From NCBI RefSeq assembly GCF_900167525.1, contig NZ_FUZQ01000005.1, positions 1 through 64,000 of the forward strand: 64,000 nt of DNA, written 5' to 3'. This stretch comes from Krasilnikoviella flava (GTDB taxonomy: Bacteria; Actinomycetota; Actinomycetes; Actinomycetales; Cellulomonadaceae). The notes under the pieces were generated by a model. The model did no database searches. It saw nothing but the letters and a program-made list of their open reading frames with translations, and was not told the origin of the DNA. The position numbers were made by a program, and so were the translations under genes. Below are positions 54,604 to 64,000 of the stretch, piece by piece. Position 1 is the stretch's first letter. Each line of letters opens with the position of its first letter.

Positions 54604-57330
54604 GTGACGACCTCCGCGCGAACCGGGACCCGCCCACGCCTCCTGCTGATCGACGGCCATTCCATGGCGTACCGCGCGTTCTTCGCGCTGCCGGACACGC
54701 TGGTGACCTCGAGCGGCCAGGTGACGAACGCCGTCTACGGCTTCACCTCGATGCTCACGAACCTGCTGCGTGACGAGCGGCCCACGCACGCGGCCGTGGC
54801 GTTCGACGCCGGCCGGGTGACGTTCCGCACGGAGCGCTTCCCGGAGTACAAGGGCAACCGCGACGCGACGCCCGAGGTCTTCCGCGGCCAGGTGCCGCTC
54901 ATCAAGGAGGTGCTCGAGGCGCTGCGCATCCCGTTCGTGCAGCGCGACGGCATCGAGGCGGACGACATCCTGGCCACCCTCGCCCGGGAGGGCGCCGAGG
55001 CGGGCCTCGACGTGCTGGTGTGCTCCGGGGACCGGGACTCGCTGCAGCTGGTCACCGAGGACGTGACCGTGCTCTACCCCAAGCGCGGCGTGTCGGAGCT
55101 GGCACGCATGACGCCGGAGGCGGTCACCGAGAAGTACGGCGTGCCCCCGCACCAGTACCCCGACCTGGCGGCGCTGGTCGGCGAGTCGAGCGACAACCTG
55201 CCGGGCGTGGCCGGCGTCGGCCCCAAGACGGCGGCCAAGTGGGTCACCACGTACGGGGGCCTCGAGCCGCTGCTCGAGCACGTCGACGAGCTGAAAGGGA
55301 AGGCCGCGGGGAACCTGCGGGACGCGCTGGACCAGGTGCGCCTCAACCGCGAGCTCAACGCGCTCCTCGACCACGTGGAGCTCCCGCTGGCCGTGAGCGA
55401 CCTCAGCCTTGCCGGGTTCGACCGGGAGGCGGTCCACCGCGTCTCGGACACCCTGCAGTTCGGCACGCTGCGCGACCGGCTGCTCGCCGCGGACCCGGCC
55501 GCCGAGCCGGCCGAGGCCGCCGAGCTGGCGGGCGTGCAGGTCGCCCTCGCGACGCTCTCGCCGGGCGGCCTGGGTGCCTGGCTCGCCGATCGTGCGGGCC
55601 GTCCGCTGGGCGTCGAGGTCACGGGGACGGCGACGCCCGGTGCGGGCGACGCCTGGGAGGTCGCGGTCGCGGACGGCGAGGAGGACGCCCAGGACGGCGG
55701 GGCCGCCGTCGTGGACCTCGCGGACGCGACGCCCGAGGACGAGCGCGCCCTCGCGGCGTGGCTCGCCGACCCTGCGGCACGCAAGGTCGTGCACGGGGCG
55801 AAGTCGGCCTGGCACGAGCTCGCAGGGCGCGGGCTCGACCTGCACGGCGTCACCTTCGACACCGAGCTCGCGGCCTACCTCTGCTACCCGGACCAGCGCG
55901 GCTACGACCTCGCGGACCTCACGGTGCGCCAGCTCGGACGGGAGCTGTCCGCCGGGGAGGCAGCCGACGCGGGCGGGCAGGGCGCGCTGGACCTCGCGCT
56001 CGACGGCACGGACGACGACCCGCGCGCGCGTCAGGCGGCGGTGCGGGCCGCGGCGGTCGTCGATCTCGCGGAGGCCCTGCGGGGGCAGCTCGACGACCGC
56101 GGTGCCGCCGGGCTGCTCGCGGACCTCGAGCTGCCGCTCACGGTGGTGCTGGGCCGGATGGAGGCCACGGGGATCGCGGCGGACGTCGAGTACCTCACCG
56201 AGCTCGAGCGCCAGTTCGCGGAGATGGTCGCGGACGCCGCGGCGGACGCCTACGACGTGATCGGCCGGCAGGTGAACCTCGGCAGCCCCAAGCAGCTGCA
56301 GGAGGTGCTCTTCGACCAGCTCGGGATGCCCAAGACCAAGAAGATCAAGACGGGCTACACCACCGACGCGGCGTCCCTGCAGGACCTCTACGTCAAGACC
56401 GAGCACCCGTTCCTCGAGCACCTGCTGGCCCACCGCGACGCGACCCGGCTGCGGTCGACCGTCGAGGGGCTGCTCAAGTCGGTGGCGCCGGACGGCCGGA
56501 TCCACACGACCTTCCAGCAGACGATCGCCGCGACGGGCCGCCTGAGCTCGACCGACCCGAACCTGCAGAACATCCCGATCCGCACCGAGGAGGGACGACG
56601 CATCCGCCGGGCCTTCCGGGTCGGCGACGGGTACGAGACGCTGCTGACCGCCGACTACAGCCAGATCGAGATGCGCATCATGGCGCACCTGTCCGGCGAC
56701 GAGGGCCTGATCGAGGCCTTCCGGTCGGGGGAGGACCTGCACCGTTACGTGGGCTCGCGCGTGTTCGAGGTCGCGCCCGAGGACGTGACGGCCCAGATGC
56801 GCTCCAAGATCAAGGCCATGAGCTACGGCCTCGCGTACGGGCTGAGCGCCTTCGGCCTGTCGCAGCAGCTCACCATCCCCACCAGCGAGGCGCAGTCGCT
56901 CATGGACGACTACTTCCTGCGGTTCGGGGGAGTGCGGGACTACCTCACGGGCGTGGTGGAGGAGGCGCGGGCCACGGGGTACACCGCGACGATCCTCGGG
57001 CGTCGCCGTTACCTGCCCGACCTCACGAGCGACAACCGGCAGCGGCGGCAGATGGCGGAGCGCATGGCGCTCAACGCGCCGATCCAGGGCAGCGCCGCGG
57101 ACATCATCAAGGTCGCGATGCTCGGCGTGCAGCGCGAGCTGGACGAGCGGGGCCTTGCCTCGCGGCTGCTGCTGCAGGTGCACGACGAGCTCGTCGTCGA
57201 GGTGGCCCCGGGCGAACGGGAGGCCGCGGAGGACGTGCTGCGCACCCAGATGGGCTCGGCGGTGCAGCTGGACGTGCCGCTGGACGTCTCCGTGGGCGCC
57301 GGGCCGACCTGGCACGACGCCGGGCACTGA
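54604..57330 (+). CDS. polA: DNA polymerase I
   Basis: This 908-residue polymerase acts in gap filling and RNA-primer removal. The 5'-3' exonuclease domain (1-290) starts RLLLIDGHSMAYRAFFAL and contains DGIEADDILATLA, VCSGDRDSLQLV and GESSDNLPGVAGVGPKTAAKW. The middle domain (about 310-510) lacks the Asp/Glu motifs of a working 3'-5' exonuclease. The polymerase domain holds motif A LLTADYSQIEMRIMAH, motif B RSKIKAMSYGLAYGLSAFGLSQ and motif C LLQVHDELVVEV. The GTG start gives MTTSARTGTRPRLLLIDGH. It has no proofreading residues, as in mycobacterial PolA. Confidence 0.96.
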   Translation: MTTSARTGTRPRLLLIDGHSMAYRAFFALPDTLVTSSGQVTNAVYGFTSMLTNLLRDERPTHAAVAFDAGRVTFRTERFPEYKGNRDATPEVFRGQVPLIKEVLEALRIPFVQRDGIEADDILATLAREGAEAGLDVLVCSGDRDSLQLVTEDVTVLYPKRGVSELARMTPEAVTEKYGVPPHQYPDLAALVGESSDNLPGVAGVGPKTAAKWVTTYGGLEPLLEHVDELKGKAAGNLRDALDQVRLNRELNALLDHVELPLAVSDLSLAGFDREAVHRVSDTLQFGTLRDRLLAADPAAEPAEAAELAGVQVALATLSPGGLGAWLADRAGRPLGVEVTGTATPGAGDAWEVAVADGEEDAQDGGAAVVDLADATPEDERALAAWLADPAARKVVHGAKSAWHELAGRGLDLHGVTFDTELAAYLCYPDQRGYDLADLTVRQLGRELSAGEAADAGGQGALDLALDGTDDDPRARQAAVRAAAVVDLAEALRGQLDDRGAAGLLADLELPLTVVLGRMEATGIAADVEYLTELERQFAEMVADAAADAYDVIGRQVNLGSPKQLQEVLFDQLGMPKTKKIKTGYTTDAASLQDLYVKTEHPFLEHLLAHRDATRLRSTVEGLLKSVAPDGRIHTTFQQTIAATGRLSSTDPNLQNIPIRTEEGRRIRRAFRVGDGYETLLTADYSQIEMRIMAHLSGDEGLIEAFRSGEDLHRYVGSRVFEVAPEDVTAQMRSKIKAMSYGLAYGLSAFGLSQQLTIPTSEAQSLMDDYFLRFGGVRDYLTGVVEEARATGYTATILGRRRYLPDLTSDNRQRRQMAERMALNAPIQGSAADIIKVAMLGVQRELDERGLASRLLLQVHDELVVEVAPGEREAAEDVLRTQMGSAVQLDVPLDVSVGAGPTWHDAGH

Positions 57331-57366
57331 CGGCCGGCCGCGGGGTACGGGGCGGGGGCGAGGACC

Positions 57367-57552
57367 ATGGACGTCCGACCGGCACGCGTCGCCGCGGACC
57401 ACGAGTTCCCGTCCCGGCCGCCGCTGCGGGTCCTGCCGGGGACCCGGGTGCGGGTGGGTGACCGTGACGACACCTGGCCCGCGTTCGTCTTCGTCACCAC
57501 CGACGACGGCGGCAGCGGCCGGGTGCCGCACCGGACGCTCGAGCCCGCCTGA
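57367..57552 (+). CDS. Small SH3-like protein
   Basis: The 61-residue protein contains LRVLPGTRVRVGDRDDTWPAFVFVTTDDGGSGRVPHRTLE, the strand pattern of a small SH3-like barrel ending in G-x-V-P-x-x-x-L. GGGGGCGAGGACC precedes the ATG. It starts 36 nt after polA on the same strand and converges with the methyltransferase 19 nt on. Function unknown; it could be an adaptor module. It is short, so the call rests on the fold-like pattern and position. Confidence 0.6.
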   Translation: MDVRPARVAADHEFPSRPPLRVLPGTRVRVGDRDDTWPAFVFVTTDDGGSGRVPHRTLEPA

Positions 57553-57571
57553 GGCGCCCGGCCAGGGGCCG

Positions 57572-58393
57572 TCAGTCCTTGGTCGTCACGAAGACCGCGG
57601 TACCCGGGAGCACGGCGCCGCGCTCGGGGCTCCAGCCACCCCAGGTGGCGGTGTTCCACGCGGGCCACTCGGGCTCGACGACGTCGCGCAGGCGCAGGCC
57701 GGCGGCGGCGACGTCGCGCACGTGGTCGCCGACCGTGCGGTGGTACTCCGCGTAGCGCACCTCCCCGAGGTCGTCGGTCTCGACGTAGGGGCGGCGGTCG
57801 AAGTAGGAGCGGTGCGCCGTGAGGCCACGGACGGTCGGGTCGTCGGGGAACGCCCAGCGCACGGGGTGGGTCACGGAGAACACCCACCGTCCGCCCGGGC
57901 GGAGCACCCGCGCGGCCTCGGCGTGCACCCGTGCGGCGTCCGCCACGAACGGGACCGCCCCGTAGGAGGTGAACACGACGTCGGCGCTCGCGGAGGCGAA
58001 CGGGAGGGCCCGGGCGTCCGCCTGGACCAGGGGCACGCGGGTGCCGGTGACCGCGTCGAGGTGGGCCGCACCCGCCAGCATGCGGGCGGACACGTCCGTC
58101 GCCACGACCCGGGCCCCCTGGGCGAGCAGCCACCGCGAGCAGTGCGCCGCCCCGGCGCCGACCTCGACCACCCGTGCGCCGTCGACGTCGCCGAGCAGAC
58201 CGGCCTCCGCCTCGGTGAGCCCTTCGGGTCCCCACCGGAAGCCGGCGTCGCCGAGGAAGTCCCCGTGCTCCGCCAGGTACTCGTCGGCGTTCTCGTCCCA
58301 CCAGCCCCGCGCGGCCGCGTCGCCGGCGTCGGCAGGGACGTCGTCGTAGCCCGCGTGCGTGACGGGCCGGCGCGGGGGAGGATGGTCGCTCAC
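57572..58393 (-). CDS. Class I SAM-dependent methyltransferase (Methyltransf_11 type)
   Basis: This 273-residue enzyme has the SAM-binding motif I VVEVGAGAAHCSRWLLAQGA, motif II DVSARMLAGAAHL, LVQADARALPFASASADVVFTSYGAVPFV, and EAARVLRPGGRWVFSVTHPVRWAF, all typical of class I methyltransferases. An N-terminal helix set contains RGWWDENADEYLAEHGDFLGD, a feature of a common actinobacterial subgroup. The substrate is unknown. The GTG at 58393 gives MSDHPPPRRPVTHAGYD; the open frame continues upstream for 76 codons with no conserved content and crosses the rpsA promoter, so it is rejected. Confidence 0.86.
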   Translation of the reverse strand: MSDHPPPRRPVTHAGYDDVPADAGDAAARGWWDENADEYLAEHGDFLGDAGFRWGPEGLTEAEAGLLGDVDGARVVEVGAGAAHCSRWLLAQGARVVATDVSARMLAGAAHLDAVTGTRVPLVQADARALPFASASADVVFTSYGAVPFVADAARVHAEAARVLRPGGRWVFSVTHPVRWAFPDDPTVRGLTAHRSYFDRRPYVETDDLGEVRYAEYHRTVGDHVRDVAAAGLRLRDVVEPEWPAWNTATWGGWSPERGAVLPGTAVFVTTKD

Positions 58394-58458
58394 CGGGTCA
58401 TCGTGGCACGGCCGCGCGGGCCCTTTCGGGAGTCCCGGCGGTCGGCTGACCCGGCGCG

Positions 58459-58487
58459 TTGACCCTTCGGGGCGCCGTCGATAGGAT
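58459..58487 (+). promoter_or_regulatory. Promoter of rpsA
   Basis: TTGACC (58459-58464), a 17-bp spacer and TAGGAT (58482-58487) are a near-consensus housekeeping promoter. The transcript would start near 58494 and have a leader of about 130 nt, where autoregulation by S1 could act. Confidence 0.75.
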
Positions 58488-58624
58488 TGTCGGCGGTGCA
58501 GTGCGCCCGAGGGCGTCCTGGAGGTCGAATCGCCGAGTGCGGATCGATCGCCGCGTCGACGCCGGGTGCCCGCGCCACAGACCCTGTCCGCACTACGCCC
58601 TGTCCGCATCGGAGCATCCACTCA

Positions 58625-60133
58625 ATGACCATCTCCACCACGAAGTCCGCCCCGCAGGTTGCCGTCAACGACATCGGCACCGAGGAGGACTTCCTTGCCG
58701 CCGTCGACGCCACCATCAAGTACTTCAACGATGGTGACATCGTCGAAGGCACGATCGTCAAGGTCGACCGCGACGAGGTCCTCCTCGACATCGGCTACAA
58801 GACCGAGGGCGTGATCCCCTCCCGCGAGCTGTCGATCAAGCACGACGTCGACCCCGGCGAGGTCGTCGCCGTTGGCGACGCCGTCGAGGCGCTCGTCCTC
58901 CAGAAGGAGGACAAGGAGGGTCGTCTGATCCTGTCCAAGAAGCGCGCCCAGTACGAGCGCGCCTGGGGCACGATCGAGAAGATCAAGGAGGAGGACGGCG
59001 TCGTCACCGGCACCGTCATCGAGGTCGTCAAGGGCGGCCTCATCCTCGACATCGGTCTGCGCGGCTTCCTCCCCGCCTCCCTCGTGGAGATGCGTCGCGT
59101 CCGCGACCTCGCGCCGTACGTCGGCAAGGAGATCGAGGCCAAGATCATCGAGCTCGACAAGAACCGCAACAACGTGGTCCTGTCGCGCCGTGCCTGGCTC
59201 GAGCAGACGCAGTCCGAGGTGCGCTCCACCTTCCTGCAGACGCTGCAGAAGGGCCAGGTGCGCCCCGGTGTCGTCTCCTCGATCGTCAACTTCGGTGCGT
59301 TCGTGGACCTCGGCGGCGTCGACGGTCTGGTGCACGTCTCGGAGCTGTCCTGGAAGCACATCGACCACCCGTCCGAGGTCGTCGAGGTCGGCCAGGAGGT
59401 CACCGTCGAGGTGCTCGACGTCGACCACGACCGCGAGCGTGTCTCCCTGTCGCTGAAGGCGACGCAGGAGGACCCGTGGCAGACCTTCGCCCGCACGCAC
59501 GCCATCGGCCAGGTCGTGCCCGGCAAGGTCACGAAGCTCGTGCCGTTCGGTGCGTTCGTCCGCGTCGAGGACGGCATCGAGGGCCTGGTGCACATCTCCG
59601 AACTGGCCGTCCGCCACGTCGAGCTGCCCGAGCAGGTCGTCAGCGTCGGTGCCGAGGTGTTCGTCAAGGTCATCGACATCGACCTCGAGCGTCGCCGCAT
59701 CTCGCTCTCGCTCAAGCAGGCCAACGAGGGCATGGACCCGGAGTCCGAGGACTTCGACCCCGCCCTCTACGGCATGGCGGCCGAGTACGACGAGAACGGG
59801 GAGTACAAGTACCCCGAGGGCTTCGACCCGGAGACCAACGAGTGGCTCGAGGGCTTCGAGACGCAGCGCGAGGCCTGGGAGGCGGAGTACGCCAAGGCGC
59901 ACACCCGCTGGGAGTCGCACCGCGAGCAGGTCCGTGCGGCCATCGCGGCGGACGCCGACGCGGCCGTGAACGATGCGGTCCCCGGTGGCGGTTCCTCCAG
60001 CAGCAGCAGCAGCAGCTCCTCGTCGTCGTCCTCGTCCTCCTACTCGTCGGCGCCGCCGGCGCAGGAGGCCGCGGGCACGCTCGCCTCGGACGAGGCGCTC
60101 GCCGCGCTCCGCGAGAAGCTCACCGGCAACTGA
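58625..60133 (+). CDS. rpsA: 30S ribosomal protein S1 with C-terminal polyserine tract
   Basis: This 502-residue protein helps mRNA bind the 30S subunit. Four S1/OB repeats can be seen at about 38-107 (GDIVEGTIVKVDRDEVLLDIGYKTEGVIPSRELS), 125-190 (VVTGTVIEVVKGGLILDIGLRGFLPASLVE), 211-280 (GQVRPGVVSSIVNFGAFVDLGGVDGLVHVSELSW) and 296-366 (GQVVPGKVTKLVPFGAFVRVEDGIEGLVHISELA). After an acidic region comes GGG, 16 consecutive serines encoded by mixed codons, then YSS. The final helix ASDEALAALREKL is the usual actinobacterial S1 end. The ATG has only a weak GGAG 11 nt upstream. Confidence 0.96.
   Translation: MTISTTKSAPQVAVNDIGTEEDFLAAVDATIKYFNDGDIVEGTIVKVDRDEVLLDIGYKTEGVIPSRELSIKHDVDPGEVVAVGDAVEALVLQKEDKEGRLILSKKRAQYERAWGTIEKIKEEDGVVTGTVIEVVKGGLILDIGLRGFLPASLVEMRRVRDLAPYVGKEIEAKIIELDKNRNNVVLSRRAWLEQTQSEVRSTFLQTLQKGQVRPGVVSSIVNFGAFVDLGGVDGLVHVSELSWKHIDHPSEVVEVGQEVTVEVLDVDHDRERVSLSLKATQEDPWQTFARTHAIGQVVPGKVTKLVPFGAFVRVEDGIEGLVHISELAVRHVELPEQVVSVGAEVFVKVIDIDLERRRISLSLKQANEGMDPESEDFDPALYGMAAEYDENGEYKYPEGFDPETNEWLEGFETQREAWEAEYAKAHTRWESHREQVRAAIAADADAAVNDAVPGGGSSSSSSSSSSSSSSSSYSSAPPAQEAAGTLASDEALAALREKLTGN
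60000..60045 (+). repeat. Serine-codon run in rpsA
   Basis: Sixteen Ser codons in a row (TCC, six AGC, and mixed TCC/TCG). The AGC block is a microsatellite, while the mixed codons suggest selection for the residue rather than simple slippage. Confidence 0.85.
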
Positions 60134-60166
60134 TCCGGCCGGGTCGTCCGCGACCCTCCGGTGCCC

Positions 60167-60204
60167 ACGGCGGCCCGTCACCCCTCGGGGTGGCGGGCCG
60201 CCGT
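60167..60204. terminator. Bidirectional terminator after rpsA
   Basis: An 18-bp near-perfect stem (60167-60184 with 60187-60204, one G-T pair; the tip opens to a CCTCGG loop) starts 33 nt after the rpsA stop and faces the convergent ABC exporter gene. Confidence 0.8.
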
Positions 60205-60263
60205 CGTCGTTCACCGCTGTCGTCGTTCCTCGTGCAGGGCCCGCCGGCAGCCCACGGCGGGCG

Positions 60264-62147
60264 TCACTCCGCGGCGCTGGTCTCCGCCGCGGCGAACTGC
60301 GTGGCGTAGAGCTCGGCGTACAGGCCGCCCGCGGCGAGCAGCTCGCCGTGCGTGCCGACCTCCACGACACGCCCGTCGGCGAGGACGACGATCGCGTCCG
60401 CCGCGCGGACGGTGGAGAGCCGGTGGGCGATGACGAGCGAGGTGCGGCCCGCCAGCGCCTGGTCGAGGGCCGCCTGCACCGCCGCCTCGGACTCGGAGTC
60501 CAGGTGGGCCGTGGCCTCGTCCAGCACCACGACGTCGGGCGCCTTGAGCAGCAGCCGCGCGATGGCGAGCCGCTGACGCTCTCCGCCGGACAGGCGGTAG
60601 CCGCGGTCGCCGACCACGGTCTCGACGCCCTCCGGCAGGCGGGCGACCAGGTCCCAGATCCGGGCCTGACGCAGCGCCCGCTCGAGGTCGTCGTCCGACG
60701 CGTCAGGGCGGGCGAAGCGGAGGTTCGCCGCCACGGTGTCGTGGAACAGGTGCGCCTCCTGGGAGACCACCCCGACGGTGCCCCGCAGGGACGCCGCCGT
60801 GACGTCGCGTAGGTCCAGGCCGGCGATCCGGACGGCGCCCGACGTGGGGTCGTACAGGCGCGAGACCAGCTGCGAGACGGTGGTCTTGCCGGCGCCCGAC
60901 GGCCCGACGAGCGCGACCATGGCGCCGGCGGGCACCGTGAACGACACGTCCCGCAACGTGTCCTCGGTGGGGTCCGAGCGCAGGGTGGCGACCGACTCCA
61001 GGGAGGCGAGCGAGACCTCGTCGGCCCGCGGGTACCGGAACGTCACGTGGTCGAGCTCGACCGACGCGCCGTCGGCGGCCACGGCCGGGCGGAGGTCGAC
61101 GGCGCCCGGCCTGTCGGCGAGGGCCGGCTCGAGGTCGAGCACCTCGAGCACACGCTCGAAGCTGACCAGGGCGGTCATCACGTCGACCTGCACGTTCGAC
61201 ATCGCCGTCAGCGGCCCGTAGAGGCGCCCGAGGTAGGCGGTGAGCGCGACGACCGTGCCGACGGTGAGCTCGCCGGCGATGGCCTGCAGCCCGCCGAGCC
61301 CGTAGACGAGCGCGATCGCCAGCGAGGCGAGCGTCGTCAGACCGACGCGGAACCAGGTGCCGAGGATGGCCGTGCGGACCCCGAGGTCGCGCAGCTGCCG
61401 TACCTGGTCGGCGTACCGGGCGCTCTCCGCCTCGGGGTCGCCGAACACCTTGACGAGATGCGCGCCGGCGACGTTGAAGCGCTCGTTCATCATCTGGCCC
61501 GCGTCGGCGTTGAGGTCGTAGCCGGTGCGGGCCAGCGCGGCGAGCCGGCGGCCGAACCAGCGTGCCGGGAAGACGAACGCGGGCACGAGGACGAGCGACA
61601 CCAGGGTGAGCCGCCAGGACATGGCGAACATGGCGGCGAGGGTGAACGCGATCGTCAGCCCGTTGGAGACGACGGTCTGCAGCGTGGAGGTGAACGCTTG
61701 CTGCGCGCCGAGCACGTCGCCGTTGAGGCGCTGGACCAGCGCGCCGGTGCGCGCCCGCGCGAAGAACGCGAGGGGCATCCGTTGGACATGATCGAAGACG
61801 GCGGTGCGCAGGTCGAGGATGAGCCCCTCGCCCACCCGTGACGACAGCCAGCGCTCCGCGACCGCGAGGGCGGCGGTGAGGAGGGCGATGCCTGCGGCCC
61901 CGGCCGCGAGGGTCAGCACGAGGCCGCGGTCGCCGGTGGCAATGCCGTCGTCGATGAGGCGCCGGAACAACAGGGGCGTCACGGCGCCCGCGGCAGCGCT
62001 GAGCACGAGCAGCGCGACGAACGCCGCGAGCGAGGCGCGGTACGGCTGGGCGAAGCCGAGGATCCGCCGCAGCGTCGTGCGCGCCAGACGGCGGTCGGTC
62101 ACCGTCGCGTCGTTCAGGTAGGAGCGCATCATCGGTCCGCCCGCCAT
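60264..62147 (-). CDS. ABC-type multidrug/lipid exporter (fused membrane-ATPase half transporter)
   Basis: This 627-residue protein has an ABC_membrane domain (about 35-330, six helices; [29 protein letters not shown] among them) and an ATPase domain with [37 protein letters not shown] and IAHRLST, all catalytic residues intact, so it probably works as a homodimer. An insertion [19 protein letters not shown] precedes the first ATPase strand. The substrate is unknown. The ATG at 62147 gives [13 protein letters not shown]; an ATG at 62132 (MMRSY) is an alternative start. It is divergent from coaE. Confidence 0.9.
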   Translation of the reverse strand: MAGGPMMRSYLNDATVTDRRLARTTLRRILGFAQPYRASLAAFVALLVLSAAAGAVTPLLFRRLIDDGIATGDRGLVLTLAAGAAGIALLTAALAVAERWLSSRVGEGLILDLRTAVFDHVQRMPLAFFARARTGALVQRLNGDVLGAQQAFTSTLQTVVSNGLTIAFTLAAMFAMSWRLTLVSLVLVPAFVFPARWFGRRLAALARTGYDLNADAGQMMNERFNVAGAHLVKVFGDPEAESARYADQVRQLRDLGVRTAILGTWFRVGLTTLASLAIALVYGLGGLQAIAGELTVGTVVALTAYLGRLYGPLTAMSNVQVDVMTALVSFERVLEVLDLEPALADRPGAVDLRPAVAADGASVELDHVTFRYPRADEVSLASLESVATLRSDPTEDTLRDVSFTVPAGAMVALVGPSGAGKTTVSQLVSRLYDPTSGAVRIAGLDLRDVTAASLRGTVGVVSQEAHLFHDTVAANLRFARPDASDDDLERALRQARIWDLVARLPEGVETVVGDRGYRLSGGERQRLAIARLLLKAPDVVVLDEATAHLDSESEAAVQAALDQALAGRTSLVIAHRLSTVRAADAIVVLADGRVVEVGTHGELLAAGGLYAELYATQFAAAETSAAE

Positions 62148-62225
62148 GGCACCTCCCGGCTCGCCCCGGCCCGGTGCCGCTGGGCGCTCATGGCGGGAAG
62201 CCTACGCCGGGGGGAGGATGGGCCC

Positions 62226-62861
62226 ATGCTTCGCATCGGTCTCACTGGCGGCATCGCCGCAGGCAAGTCAGTCGTCGCGCGCCGCCTCGCCGAGCTCGGC
62301 GCGGTCGTGGTCGACCACGACGTCCTCGCCCGGGAGGTGGTGGCGCCGGGGACGGTCGGTCTCGAGGAGGTCGTCGCCGCCTTCGGTGACGGCGTGCTCG
62401 CGGCGGACGGCTCTCTCGACCGGCCGGCGCTCGGTCGTGTGGTCTTCGGGGACGTGGACGCCCGCGCGCGGCTCGAGGGCATCCTGCACCCCGAGATCCG
62501 GCGGATCGCCGCGGAGCGCGAGGCGCTCGCGGGGGCGGCCGACGACCGGGCCGTGGTGGTCCACGACATCCCGCTGCTGGTCGAGACGGGGCAGGCGGAC
62601 CATTTCCACCTGCTCGTGGTCGTGCACGCCCCGGCCGAGCAGCGGGTCGCACGCCTGGTCGCCGGCCGCGGGCTCGACGAGGGGGAGGCACGGGCGCGCG
62701 TCGGTGCCCAGGCCACGGACGAGGAACGGTCCGCCGTCGCCGACGTCGTCCTGGACGGCACGGGGACCGAGGACGGTCTGTGCGAGCAGGTCGACACCCT
62801 CTGGCAGCGGCTGCTGCGCGAGGTCGAGCAGGAGTCCGAGGTCGAGCCCTCGCGGGCCTGA
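62226..62861 (+). CDS. coaE: Dephospho-CoA kinase
   Basis: This 211-residue kinase phosphorylates dephospho-CoA, the last step of coenzyme A synthesis. The P-loop [11 protein letters not shown] is at the N-terminus, followed by [12 protein letters not shown] (acceptor site Asp), [12 protein letters not shown] and [52 protein letters not shown], which includes the LID arginine. It is the short form, without the C-terminal GrpB-like domain of mycobacterial CoaE. GGGGAGGA lies 6 nt before the ATG. uvrB follows 46 nt later. Confidence 0.95.
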   Translation: MLRIGLTGGIAAGKSVVARRLAELGAVVVDHDVLAREVVAPGTVGLEEVVAAFGDGVLAADGSLDRPALGRVVFGDVDARARLEGILHPEIRRIAAEREALAGAADDRAVVVHDIPLLVETGQADHFHLLVVVHAPAEQRVARLVAGRGLDEGEARARVGAQATDEERSAVADVVLDGTGTEDGLCEQVDTLWQRLLREVEQESEVEPSRA

Positions 62862-62895
62862 TCGCGCCCGGGGCTCGGGTGTCGGGGGCGCGTCG

Positions 62896-62907
62896 TACCG
62901 TGGTGCC
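62896..62907 (+). promoter_or_regulatory. Putative leaderless promoter (-10) of uvrB
   Basis: TACCGT (62896-62901) then exactly 6 nt then ATG 62908; no ribosome binding site. No LexA-type SOS box is recognised nearby. Confidence 0.5.
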
Positions 62908-64000
62908 ATGCGACCCGTGACGGACCTGCAGCGAGCGGTGGCCCCCTTCGAGGTGGTGTCCGAGTACTCGCCCTCGGGGGACCAGCCGACCGCTATCGCG
63001 GACCTCGCCACCCGCGTGCAGGCGGGGGAGAAGGACGTCGTGCTGCTCGGCGCGACCGGTACCGGAAAGAGCGCGACGACGGCGTGGCTCATCGAGAAGC
63101 TGCAGCGGCCGACGCTCGTCATGGCGCCGAACAAGACGCTCGCCGCGCAGCTCGCGACCGAGTTCCGCGAGCTGCTCCCGAACAACGCGGTCGAGTACTT
63201 CGTCTCGTACTACGACTACTACCAGCCTGAGGCGTACATCGCGCAGACGGACACCTACATCGAGAAGGACTCGTCGATCAACGACGAGGTGGAGCGCCTG
63301 CGGCACTCGGCGACATCGTCGCTGCTCACGCGGCGCGACACGATCGTGGTCGCATCGGTGTCGTGCATCTATGGACTCGGCACCCCGCAGGAGTACGTGG
63401 ACCGGATGGTGCGTCTCGACGTCGGCGACGTCGTCGACCGCGACGACATGCTCCGGCGCTTCGTGCAGATGCAGTACACCCGGAACGACCTGGCGTTCAC
63501 GCGCGGCACGTTCCGCGTGCGCGGTGACACGGTGGAGATCATCCCCGTGTACGAGGAGCTCGCCGTGCGCATCGAGATGTTCGGCGACGAGATCGAGTCG
63601 ATCCAGACGCTCCACCCGCTCACGGGCGAGGTGATCCGCCACGAGCAGAGCGTCTACCTGTTCCCGGCCACGCACTACGTCGCCGGCCCGGAGCGCATGG
63701 AGCGGGCGATCGGCGGCATCGAGGCGGAGCTCGCGGACCGCCTGGCGGAGCTCGAGCAGCAGAACAAGCTGCTCGAGGCGCAGCGGCTGCGCATGCGCAC
63801 CACGTACGACATCGAGATGATGCGGCAGATCGGCACGTGCAGCGGCATCGAGAACTACTCACGGCACATCGACGGCCGCGAGCAGGGCACGCCCCCGAAC
63901 ACCCTGCTGGACTACTTCCCCGAGGACTTCCTGCTCGTCATCGACGAGTCGCACCAGACCGTGCCGCAGATCGGCGCCATGTTCGAGGGCGACATGTCGC
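62908..64000 (+). CDS. uvrB: Excinuclease ABC subunit B (UvrB), 5' part
   Basis: The first 364 codons are present and the frame runs off the window. UvrB verifies DNA damage in nucleotide excision repair with UvrA and Uvr[18 protein letters not shown], the P-loop [32 protein letters not shown], the beta-hairpin region [48 protein letters not shown] and the DEAD-type [15 protein letters not shown] are all intact. About half the protein (the C-terminal helicase and UvrC-binding parts) lies outside. Confidence 0.97.
   Translation, partial: MRPVTDLQRAVAPFEVVSEYSPSGDQPTAIADLATRVQAGEKDVVLLGATGTGKSATTAWLIEKLQRPTLVMAPNKTLAAQLATEFRELLPNNAVEYFVSYYDYYQPEAYIAQTDTYIEKDSSINDEVERLRHSATSSLLTRRDTIVVASVSCIYGLGTPQEYVDRMVRLDVGDVVDRDDMLRRFVQMQYTRNDLAFTRGTFRVRGDTVEIIPVYEELAVRIEMFGDEIESIQTLHPLTGEVIRHEQSVYLFPATHYVAGPERMERAIGGIEAELADRLAELEQQNKLLEAQRLRMRTTYDIEMMRQIGTCSGIENYSRHIDGREQGTPPNTLLDYFPEDFLLVIDESHQTVPQIGAMFEGDMS

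Noticed and set aside
58394-58621. N-terminal extension of the methyltransferase by 76 codons
   Set aside because: It would run across the rpsA promoter and has no conserved content; GTG at 58393 gives the usual family start.
62862-62907. LexA/SOS box ahead of uvrB
   Set aside because: No GAAC-N4-GTTC-like sequence is present in the gap; only a -10-like hexamer.

Overview
This is 64 kb of very GC-rich chromosome from an actinobacterium. It carries a complete Pup-proteasome locus (arc/mpa, dop, pup, prcB, prcA, pafA), the mycothiol ligase mshC, an ANTAR response regulator, many GTG starts and many apparently leaderless genes. Gene content and protein style suggest a Micrococcales member near Cellulomonas, Cellulosimicrobium or Promicromonospora; that placement is inference. 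Apart from the first 2.6 kb, the content is core chromosome. From memory of Mycobacterium tuberculosis gene order, 11.7-27.8 kb resembles the uppP-mshC-PAC2-RecB-trmI-mpa-dop-pup-prcBA-pafA region, and 28.9-64 kb resembles the hisF-hisI-trp-lgt-pyk-pdtaR-polA-rpsA-coaE-uvrB region. Here the two are joined.

Layout: 1-2575 is an insertion-sequence scar. An intact IS3-family element with both terminal repeats starts at base 1 and interrupts an IS110-family transposase remnant, which abuts an IS256-family remnant. 2576-3045 has no gene but holds two related hairpins. 3046-11694 holds a CYTH protein, an AI-2E-type permease, a GNAT enzyme, an ABC-F ATPase behind an apparent leader-peptide attenuator, an M20 peptidase, a fructosamine-kinase-like protein, small conserved proteins and an aldo/keto reductase. 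11746-20535 holds uppP, mshC, a TetR/SDR divergent pair, PAC2, HAD, a RecB-like nuclease, an M50 protease and trmI. 20737-28823 is the pupylation/proteasome locus plus an FKBP lipoprotein. Pup is made ready with a C-terminal Gln or deamidated by Dop, ligated to substrates by PafA, and recognised by the ARC ring, which feeds the PrcBA core.

28871-47204 holds histidine and tryptophan genes (hisF, hisI, trpE, trpC, trpB, trpA) with a heterodimeric ABC exporter inserted between hisF and hisI, followed by lgt and gltBD. 47284-64000 holds pyk, a two-gene peptidoglycan-recycling operon (namZ plus a serine hydrolase), a tRNA with anticodon CAA but a short variable loop, pdtaR, GNAT, thioesterase, polA, a small SH3-like protein, a methyltransferase, rpsA with a 16-serine tract, an ABC exporter, coaE and the 5' part of uvrB, which runs off the window.

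The most interesting signals are these: the leader ORF and mutually exclusive hairpins before the ABC-F gene; a recurrent -10 hexamer exactly 6 nt before the start codon of many genes (leaderless transcription); an approximately 60-residue low-complexity expansion of the Dop loop; a long hairpin and a separate leaderless promoter that split arc from dop; and the CAA tRNA lacking a class II variable arm. No CRISPR array, prophage or obvious defence island is seen.
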